Assembly: GCA_031421855.1 (NCBI GenBank)
Contig: JANOPN010000025.1
Coordinates: 1 to 25,192, forward strand
Length of the DNA: 25,192 nt
Source of the DNA: JAAFHN01 sp031421855
Lineage (GTDB): Bacteria > Pseudomonadota > Gammaproteobacteria > Burkholderiales > Burkholderiaceae_C
Reading direction: 5' to 3'
A program made the translations under genes and the position numbers. Positions 9,189 to 14,845 of this stretch are shown piece by piece; the stretch's first letter is position 1, and the number at the start of each line of letters is the position of its first letter. Below the pieces are notes generated by a model. It was not told the DNA's origin and did not search any database. It saw only the letters and a list, made by a program, of their open reading frames with translations.

Positions 9189-9239
9189 GGCGTTCTGAGT
9201 CCAAGTTTTGCCATGCCGATGAGGCAAGGCTTGGCTCGA

Positions 9240-9268
9240 ATTGTGTGGGCGTGTTTGGCCCGCAGCAA
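9240..9268 (-). promoter_or_regulatory. Candidate promoter of the D-glutamate cyclase/TRAP/oxoprolinase operon
   Basis: On the minus strand TTGCTG (9268-9263) and CACAAT (9245-9240) are separated by 17 bp. This is a moderate match to the sigma-70 -35 and -10 boxes. Transcription would start near 9233, about 45 nt before the first operon ATG. A 9-bp inverted repeat lies just upstream of the -35 box, where a LysR activator would be expected to bind. The call is weak on sequence alone. Confidence 0.3.
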
Positions 9269-9278
9269 ACTCAAAATT

Positions 9279-9320
9279 TCTTCATTGATGCATCGATTTT
9301 TTTGATGACTCCAATGAAGA
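9279..9320. promoter_or_regulatory. 9-bp perfect inverted repeat, candidate operator
   Basis: TCTTCATTG at 9279-9287 and CAATGAAGA at 9312-9320 are exact reverse complements. Their centres are 33 bp apart, about three helical turns. A smaller CATC/GATG pair sits inside. No T-tract follows on the minus strand, so it does not look like a terminator for the LysR gene. Its place between lysR and the operon, upstream of the candidate promoter, suggests a regulator-binding site. Confidence 0.45.
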
Positions 9321-9333
9321 GCAGGGTTTCACC

Positions 9334-10212
9334 TCAGCTAGCCATCGCAAACAGATGGGCCGACTTAAGGACCAAATCGGCATGCGTAGATGTCGGGTCG
9401 GGTCGGTAGTTGGCATAGATCGGTAGCGGTGGCAGGGCGGTATCGCATCGCAGCACCTTCAAGCCTGAAGCGGCGGCAAGCCTGTTGGCGGCTGCCAGTG
9501 GCAAGGCGGCAACCCCAAAGCCGCTTTGGACCAGTTGCACCATTGCTGAGATCGACGAGATGGCGTGAATTTTTCGCGGCATGACCTTGGCGGCCTGAAG
9601 CAGATCGATCAGGGCCAGGTGGGGCTGCGAGCCACGTTGAAACGTGAGCAACTCGATGCTGTCGAAGTCCGCCATTCGGTACATGCGCTTGCGGTGAATT
9701 CGGACATTTCCCAAAAAAGCCATTGGCATCGACGGCATGACTTGGGTTCGCACCCCTTCAAAACCGGCGGGTGAGGCGGTAAAAACCATGTCGAGCGCGC
9801 CGCGCCGAACCAGTTCAGCAAGAACAGGTGTCGTCTCGACGGATAGCTCCAGCTCAAGTGTGGGGTGTTGCAGTCGAAGCTGCTCAATCCACGGAATTAG
9901 CCAAGAGTGCAGCACTGACTCGATTGCGCCCACACGCATTCGCACATCAAGCGTCAATGCGCCACCCATTTCGAGTTTGATGTCTCGTTGGTGTGACAGC
10001 AGTCGCTCAGCATGATGTAAAAAGCGTTGGCCCGCGAAGCTCAAACAAAAATGCTTGGCAGCGCGGTCAATCAGCACCGTGCCCAGCTCCGATTCCAGCG
10101 CTGCGATGCGCGCTGACATCGCCGATTGGGTGATGAACAGCTTTTCGGCGGCCCGAGTCACCGATTGCAGCGTCGCGACCCAGTAAAACGCCTCAACAAA
10201 TCTCAAGTTCAT
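9334..10212 (-). CDS. LysR-family transcriptional regulator
   Basis: A 292-residue LysR-type regulator of normal length. Residues 1-60 are the winged helix-turn-helix (FYWVATLQSVTRAAEKLFITQSAMSARIAALE), followed by the linker helix and a two-lobed effector domain (from about 90). The ATG at 10212 was chosen over an upstream GTG at 10260 because the HTH starts immediately after it and an AAGGG Shine-Dalgarno is well placed. The gene lies between, and divergent from, a TRAP receptor gene on the plus strand and upstream of the cyclase/TRAP/oxoprolinase operon on its own strand. It is therefore the probable regulator of both. The effector is likely the imported acid or 5-oxoproline, which is an inference from context. 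Confidence 0.92.
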   Translation of the reverse strand: MNLRFVEAFYWVATLQSVTRAAEKLFITQSAMSARIAALESELGTVLIDRAAKHFCLSFAGQRFLHHAERLLSHQRDIKLEMGGALTLDVRMRVGAIESVLHSWLIPWIEQLRLQHPTLELELSVETTPVLAELVRRGALDMVFTASPAGFEGVRTQVMPSMPMAFLGNVRIHRKRMYRMADFDSIELLTFQRGSQPHLALIDLLQAAKVMPRKIHAISSISAMVQLVQSGFGVAALPLAAANRLAAASGLKVLRCDTALPPLPIYANYRPDPTSTHADLVLKSAHLFAMAS

Positions 10213-10280
10213 TGGACCCTTTCGTTGGACGGTGTTGGGAAACCCCCGCTGGGCGAACACCGAAAAATCTCATATGCTGC

Positions 10281-10304
10281 GCAGACACCTTTAGTTTTGT
10301 CTGC
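10281..10304. promoter_or_regulatory. Inverted repeat between divergent lysR and TRAP receptor 3
   Basis: GCAGAC (10281-10286) and GTCTGC (10299-10304) form a perfect 6-bp inverted repeat with a 12-bp AT-rich spacer, 24 bp upstream of the receptor 3 ATG. A second imperfect pair, GGTGTT (10231-10236) and AACACC (10256-10261), lies nearer lysR. LysR proteins usually bind such sites in the divergent promoter region. Short repeats of this kind also occur by chance. Confidence 0.3.
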
Positions 10305-10328
10305 TTTAACTGTACCGGAGAGCCGTTC

Positions 10329-11291
10329 ATGAAGTTCAAATTTGTCGTCGCCTGTGCCCTGTTTGGGGCGAGTTCTGTTTTTGCGCAGACCAAGTGGGAT
10401 TTGGCCAGTGCCTACCCGCCTGCCAACTTTCATTCGGTGAACTTGCAAGCGTTCGCCGATGATGTCGACAAAGCCACAGCGGGCAAACTCAAGATCACCG
10501 TGCACACGGGCGCGTCGCTATTCAAAGCGCCGGAGATCAAGCGGGTGGTGCAAGGTGGGCAGGCCCAGGCCGGTGAGATTTTGATGGCCAACTTCCTCAA
10601 CGAGTGGCAGATTTATGGCGTTGACGGTTTACCATTTTTGGCCGATAGCTTTGAGGAAGCGGCTAAGTTGTACGCGGTACAAAAGCCCTTGGTTGAGAAA
10701 AAGTTGGCGGAGCAGGGCATGGCGGCCCTGTTCAGCGTGCCATGGCCACCCCAGGGTCTCTACAGCAAGCGGCCAATCAATTCAGCGGCCGATCTGAAAG
10801 GAATCAAGTGGCGCGCCTACAGTCCAGCTACTGCGCGCATCGCTGAGTTGGTTGGTGCGCAACCGGTGACGGTGCAGGCCGCCGAAGTGAGTCAGGCGTT
10901 CGCCACAGGTGTCGCCGAGAGCATGATGAGCTCCGGCGTTACGGGTGCCGACACCAAGCTGTTTGAGCATGTGAAGTATTACTACGACTTGCAGGCGTGG
11001 TTGCCCAAAAATCTCGTGATCGTCAGCAAGAAGGCCATGGATGCATTGAGTGCGACTGAGCAAGCGGCTGTGTTGAAGGCCGCTGCAGCTGCCGAAACCC
11101 GTGGCTGGGCGGCTGCGCGCAAGGCCAATGGTGACTCTCTTGAGCGCCTGAAGGCCGGTGGCATGCAAATTTTGCAACCCTCAGCCGTACTCAAAGCGGA
11201 CATGGCCAAAGTGGGCGAGACGCTGTTGTCCGAGTGGCAAGTCAAGGCCGGTGATGAAGGCAAGGGTTTGATTGCTGCCTATCGCAAGTAA
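10329..11291 (+). CDS. dctP: TRAP transporter substrate-binding protein (receptor 3)
   Basis: A 320-residue DctP-family receptor with a signal peptide at residues 1-19 (MKFKFVVACALFGASSVFA). It carries the same signature as receptor 2: KWDL, DDVDKATAGKLKITVH, GASLFKA, VPWPPQGLY (137-145) and the ligand arginine in WRAYSP (Arg162). The ATG at 10329 was chosen over a longer in-frame start at 10212 because it begins the signal peptide and has GGAGA 8 nt upstream. The gene is monocistronic, with a terminator right after it. It is divergent from lysR and has no membrane subunits of its own, so it probably works with the DctQM pair at 5433-7324. Receptors 2 and 3 look like a duplication. Confidence 0.92.
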   Translation: MKFKFVVACALFGASSVFAQTKWDLASAYPPANFHSVNLQAFADDVDKATAGKLKITVHTGASLFKAPEIKRVVQGGQAQAGEILMANFLNEWQIYGVDGLPFLADSFEEAAKLYAVQKPLVEKKLAEQGMAALFSVPWPPQGLYSKRPINSAADLKGIKWRAYSPATARIAELVGAQPVTVQAAEVSQAFATGVAESMMSSGVTGADTKLFEHVKYYYDLQAWLPKNLVIVSKKAMDALSATEQAAVLKAAAAAETRGWAAARKANGDSLERLKAGGMQILQPSAVLKADMAKVGETLLSEWQVKAGDEGKGLIAAYRK

Positions 11292-11311
11292 TCGCCTGAT
11301 TGCGCTCAAAG

Positions 11312-11335
11312 GGCCGCATCGTCGGCCTTTTTTTT
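11312..11335 (+). terminator. Rho-independent terminator after TRAP receptor 3
   Basis: GGCCG (11312-11316), a 6-nt loop and CGGCC (11323-11327) are followed by eight T residues (11328-11335), 20 bp after the receptor stop codon. Confidence 0.85.
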
Positions 11336-11429
11336 GTTTCCATCGCGTTCTTACGCTGCTCGTGTGACCAATTCTGCTACTCGCCCATCCAGTAGCCTGA
11401 TTGCGAGGGCGCGTGCCTAGACTTGGACC

Positions 11430-12644
11430 ATGACTCAGGATCACAACCCCTACATTCGGCCGGACGACGGCGCACTCATGCGCCGCTATTTGAACTGGGC
11501 GCGGCCCTATTACGATCGCTACCCAGACGGTCGACGCGACCAACTGGTGGCCATTGATCGCTGGTTGTACAGCAGCAAGTCGATTGGCCCGGTCATGGGT
11601 GTGCTGGGGTCGTTTGGTGGCACGGTGGTGGGTTTGCACTTCGCCGGGGCAGCTTGGGCATTGGCGATTGCGCTGGCCCTCATCATCTACATGGTCTGCG
11701 GATTTGTGGGGGTGCGAACCTGGATAGGGCCTGATTTGGCGGCGGAGTTTGGCAAGCGACCGGTTACTGGCTGGCGACGAAACCCGTGGGCCTTTGCGAT
11801 TTTTTTTCCAGTGATGGGTTATGCCGGCGCGCAATTTGGATTCGTCATCGGACGTGCGACGCGCTACCCCGAGCAAATCAGTTTTGCACAAGTCTTCGAT
11901 TGGTTCATTCAATCGCTGGTTGAGACCACGCCGTTCAGTGTGGCCTTACTCGGATTGGTCCTGGGCATCGTGGGCATCACCTTGTTCATCAAGCAGCATC
12001 GCCTCACCATACAAGTCGAGCGATTGCGACTGCAAGCGCAGATCGACGCGCACGCGGCCCTGGCCACCCAAGCCCAACTCAAGGTTTTGCAAGCGCAGAT
12101 CAAGCCGCACTTTTTGTTCAACACCTTGGCCGCGCTTCAACACTGGACCGACACCCAAGATCCACGCGCATCGGCCATGCTTCGCAGCCTGACTTCGTTT
12201 TTGCGACGCAGCACCGACGCCATGGATTTGCCATTGGTTGAGTTACAACTTGAGCTGGATCTGGTGAGAGACTACTTGACCATCATGCAGCACCGTTTGG
12301 GCAGCAAATTACAGTTCAGCGTCGTTGCCCAGCCTGGCGCGGCGCTGCTAACGGTACCACCGGCCTTGGTGTTGTCATTGGTTGAGAACGCCGTTGAACA
12401 CGGCATTGAACCCTCGCTGGCTGGCGGTGAAGTCAGCGTGCTCGCGTCGGTCAACAATGAGAACCTGTGCATTCGAGTCAACGACACGGGGCGCGGCGCG
12501 CAAACAGTGACCGAGGGCACAGGATTGACCAACACGCGCAATCGGCTCAAAGCGCACTTTGGCGACCGCGCCAGCCTTGAGATTGAGGCCAATCCTGGGG
12601 CTGGTTTCGCAGCTGCTGTGCGAATTTCTGCGTCGGTGATGTAA
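11430..12644 (+). CDS. LytS-type sensor histidine kinase
   Basis: A 404-residue membrane kinase of the His_kinase/LytS family. Residues about 52-95 hold two hydrophobic helices, and 118-186 hold further ones (around FAIFFPVMGYAG and VALLGLVLGIVGITLF). A coiled stretch rich in Q and R follows (190-222). The phospho-acceptor box is QIKPHFLFNTL with His227. The ATP-binding part shows SLVENAVEHGI (316-326, N box with Asn320) and NDTGRG (351-356) followed by GTGLTNTRNRL. There is no recognisable extracellular sensor domain, so the signal is probably sensed in the membrane. The response regulator starts 10 bp after its stop, so the pair is clearly a two-component system. What it responds to is unknown. 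Confidence 0.92.
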   Translation: MTQDHNPYIRPDDGALMRRYLNWARPYYDRYPDGRRDQLVAIDRWLYSSKSIGPVMGVLGSFGGTVVGLHFAGAAWALAIALALIIYMVCGFVGVRTWIGPDLAAEFGKRPVTGWRRNPWAFAIFFPVMGYAGAQFGFVIGRATRYPEQISFAQVFDWFIQSLVETTPFSVALLGLVLGIVGITLFIKQHRLTIQVERLRLQAQIDAHAALATQAQLKVLQAQIKPHFLFNTLAALQHWTDTQDPRASAMLRSLTSFLRRSTDAMDLPLVELQLELDLVRDYLTIMQHRLGSKLQFSVVAQPGAALLTVPPALVLSLVENAVEHGIEPSLAGGEVSVLASVNNENLCIRVNDTGRGAQTVTEGTGLTNTRNRLKAHFGDRASLEIEANPGAGFAAAVRISASVM

Positions 12645-12654
12645 GGGGATATTG

Positions 12655-13440
12655 ATGAGTCATTCGCCCACTATTTTGATCGCTGACGACGAAGAAGCGC
12701 CGCGCGAGCAGCTGCGCTTCGCGTTGGGGAGGCTTTGGCCGCGGGCCCAAATCGTGGCGGTTTGCCACCATGGGGTCGATGCCTGGGATAGTTTTTTGGA
12801 GCACGAGCCACAAGCCTGTTTTTTGGATATTCGGATGCCGGGCATGAGCGGCATTGAGGTTGCACAGCGCATCCATGCAACCCAGATTCCCAGCGCCGTG
12901 GTTTTCTGCACGGCGTTCAACACCGAAGCGGTCAATGCCTTTGAAGCGGGTGCGATCGACTATTTGCTGAAGCCACTGGACGAAACCAGGCTGGCGCAAT
13001 CGGTCGCTCGGGTTCAAGCCAAAATTGACGCGCAAATGCCTCCCCGCAATGAATGGCCGCCCAACTTGCTCGCTCTCTTAAGCCAAGCGCAAAACGTTAC
13101 ACAAAAGCTGCGCACTTTGCAAGCCAGTGTTGGCAAGGAAGTGCGGCTCATCCAAGTGGCGGATGTCATCTACTTCGAGAGCGACACCCGCTACACCCGA
13201 GTTGTTTACCGCCAAGACGGTGTCGATGCCGAAGCGTTGATACGAACTCCGCTCAAAGAGCTGATCGGCGCACTGGAGAGCCAAGATTTTTGGCAAATTC
13301 ACCGCAGCACCATCGTCAACAGCCGCCAATTAGCCAGCGCCGTGCGCGTCGATGAGGGCAACATGCACGTCACTCTGCGAGGTCGACGCGAAACGCTACC
13401 GGTATCTCGGCAGTTTCAAAACTTGTTTCGGGGGCAATGA
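12655..13440 (+). CDS. LytTR-family response regulator
   Basis: A 261-residue response regulator. Residues 1-125 are the receiver: acidic pocket D11-D12, phospho-acceptor Asp58 (FLDIRMPG), Thr86 and Lys106 (DYLLKP). Residues about 160-260 are a LytTR DNA-binding domain, with VADVIYFESDTRYTRV, FWQIHRSTIVN and LPVSRQFQNL. LytTR proteins bind paired direct repeats with beta-strand edges rather than with a helix-turn-helix. The ATG at 12655 is preferred over a TTG one codon earlier because AAGGGG lies 6 nt upstream. It is co-transcribed with the LytS kinase. Its target genes are not evident; the DUF1853 gene 18 bp downstream is in the same transcription unit. Confidence 0.94.
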   Translation: MSHSPTILIADDEEAPREQLRFALGRLWPRAQIVAVCHHGVDAWDSFLEHEPQACFLDIRMPGMSGIEVAQRIHATQIPSAVVFCTAFNTEAVNAFEAGAIDYLLKPLDETRLAQSVARVQAKIDAQMPPRNEWPPNLLALLSQAQNVTQKLRTLQASVGKEVRLIQVADVIYFESDTRYTRVVYRQDGVDAEALIRTPLKELIGALESQDFWQIHRSTIVNSRQLASAVRVDEGNMHVTLRGRRETLPVSRQFQNLFRGQ

Positions 13441-13458
13441 GCCCGACAATTCGGGTTC

Positions 13459-14475
13459 ATGTCAATTGCAGAATTTGAATCCGACCTCGCCGCGCTTGAG
13501 TGGCTGCTCACTTCGCCGCCCTTGCTCAGCGCCGCCGCTCCTGGCAGCGTTGGGAGCCACGCGAGCGTTCAACGGTTCACAGAGTTGGAGTTGGGTGCAA
13601 TTCGGGCGTGGCTCGCCGACTTGCGGGTGAGTCCGCATGACTTTGTCGACTTCATGTCGCGCGCTCGAGATCAGGCTCGCACATCCAACGCGCCCGGTCG
13701 GCTGTTGAGCGAGCCGCTTCGGCTTGGGCGCTTGGCTGAGCGTTTACTTGAGTATTTTTTGCGGTTCGGCCCGCTGCATACCCATGTGGCGAGTAACCTG
13801 CCCATTCGATTTGACGGCGCGGGGTCGGATCGCACGACTGTGGGCGAGATCGATTTTTTGCTGCGCTCTCCAACTGGCGAGCCACTTCACTGGGAGCTGG
13901 CGGTCAAGTATTTTTTGTGCCAAGTGTGGGGCAAGGAGGCCGCTGCATGCGACTTCAAAGGCCCGGACAGCAAGGAGACCTTTGACTACAAGCTGCACAA
14001 GCTGTTGGTGCGGCAACTCAGTCACGATGCGCCGGCTCCACACGGTGGATTGGCGTGGCAGCCGCAGGCCGTTGCGCGTGGTTGGATGTTTTATCGGTTT
14101 GGGCACGCGGTGCCGCGCTGCGACGTGCTGAGCGCAGATCATTTGCGGGGCTGGTGGCTGCCTCTGGATGAAGTGAATCAACTCAACCCAAGGCATCGCT
14201 ATGTCGAGCTGCCAAGAAGCCGTTGGATGCCGCCGCTGCGGATGAGCATGGATGCGACGGATGGGGCGAATTTGTCGAGCTTGGCAGCACGTTTGACTCA
14301 AGCGTGGTCGCAGCAAGCCGCTTGCCAAGACGTGCCGCACGCGTGGCCCCGCGTGGCGCGGGCTCAAGCGCTTGGCAAGTCGCCTAGCGCGCGTTTGGTC
14401 GCAGAGTTGATGCCACATGTTGCGGCGGCAAACCAGTGGGTCGAAGTCTGCCGGTACTTTGTGTTGCCGACATGA
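13459..14475 (+). CDS. DUF1853 family protein
   Basis: A 338-residue protein matching my recollection of the DUF1853 family, which is widespread in beta- and gammaproteobacteria and has no settled function. The conserved centre is VGEIDFLL (128-135), LHWELAVKYFL (143-153) and KLHKLLVRQL (178-187). The spacing of acidic residues and the lysine (Asp132, Glu146, Lys150) is reminiscent of PD-(D/E)XK nuclease cores, but the E-x-K triad is not exact, so nuclease activity is only a suggestion. No signal peptide or membrane helix is seen, so it is probably cytosolic. The gene starts 18 bp after the response regulator stop with a weak ribosome-binding site, suggesting read-through or coupling from that operon. 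The family assignment is fairly secure; the role is unknown. Confidence 0.75.
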   Translation: MSIAEFESDLAALEWLLTSPPLLSAAAPGSVGSHASVQRFTELELGAIRAWLADLRVSPHDFVDFMSRARDQARTSNAPGRLLSEPLRLGRLAERLLEYFLRFGPLHTHVASNLPIRFDGAGSDRTTVGEIDFLLRSPTGEPLHWELAVKYFLCQVWGKEAAACDFKGPDSKETFDYKLHKLLVRQLSHDAPAPHGGLAWQPQAVARGWMFYRFGHAVPRCDVLSADHLRGWWLPLDEVNQLNPRHRYVELPRSRWMPPLRMSMDATDGANLSSLAARLTQAWSQQAACQDVPHAWPRVARAQALGKSPSARLVAELMPHVAAANQWVEVCRYFVLPT

Positions 14476-14500
14476 GGCGGTTCAATCGCTATATAATCAA

Positions 14501-14550
14501 TAGCATCAAACCCAATGAATCCGGTGACCAAGTGCCAATAATTCATCAAA
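14501..14550 (+). repeat. Dispersed intergenic repeat, copy B
   Basis: The core at 14501-14530 contains AAACCCAATGAATCCGG and TGACCA. It matches copy A (521) at 26 of 30 and copy C (22285, inverted) at 27 of 30 positions. It begins 26 bp after the stop of the DUF1853 gene. The rest of the 14551-14737 gap, apart from the tRNA terminator, shows nothing I can name. Confidence 0.75.
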
Positions 14551-14602
14551 GTCAGCGGAAATGACTGGTTTTAACGTGCCAGACGGTTCGCGTTGCACAA
14601 TG

Positions 14603-14637
14603 AAAAAAAGCGCCGGGAGTTTTCACCTTGGGCGCTT
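14603..14637 (-). terminator. Rho-independent terminator of tRNA-Leu
   Basis: On the minus strand AAGCGCC (14637-14631) pairs with GGCGCTT (14614-14608) and the stem runs into a seven-T tract (14609-14603). It lies about 100 bp downstream of the tRNA 3' end and also ends any transcript reading left from rnr's opposite strand. Confidence 0.75.
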
Positions 14638-14737
14638 ATCATGGGGCCAGAGCCAATTCAATGACTTTTGACCCAACTTCCACTCATGTTGCCACCGCCA
14701 AATGCGAGCGACAACAAGCGCGCAACAACAACTCAAC

Positions 14738-14822
14738 TGGTGCCCAGGAAGGGACTCGAACCCCCACGACTCTCATCGCTAGCACCTGAAGCTAGTGCGT
14801 CTACCAATTCCGCCACCTGGGC
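14738..14822 (-). tRNA. tRNA-Leu (anticodon CAG)
   Basis: The minus strand gives an 85-nt class II tRNA with encoded CCA (14740-14738). The acceptor stem GCCCAGG pairs with CCTGGGC. The anticodon stem CTAGC/GCTAG encloses the loop TTCAGGT, giving anticodon CAG. A variable arm (around CGATGAGAGTCG) and the T arm GGGGGTTCGAGTCCC follow. Leucine identity fits the long variable arm and the A discriminator. A TAGAAT box at 14843-14838 could be its -10, but I see no good -35. It is divergent from rnr, with only 23 bp to the proposed rnr start. Confidence 0.97.
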
Positions 14823-14832
14823 CTTCAGGAAC

Positions 14833-14838
14833 TAAGGA
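14833..14838 (+). promoter_or_regulatory. Shine-Dalgarno sequence that sets an unusual rnr start
   Basis: TAAGGA is a six-base match to the anti-Shine-Dalgarno. It ends 7 nt before an ATC codon (14846) in the rnr frame. No ATG, GTG or TTG stands in frame between the tRNA gene and the first conserved residues of RNase R. The site overlaps the candidate -10 box of the divergent tRNA. Confidence 0.55.
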
Positions 14839-14845
14839 TTCTACT

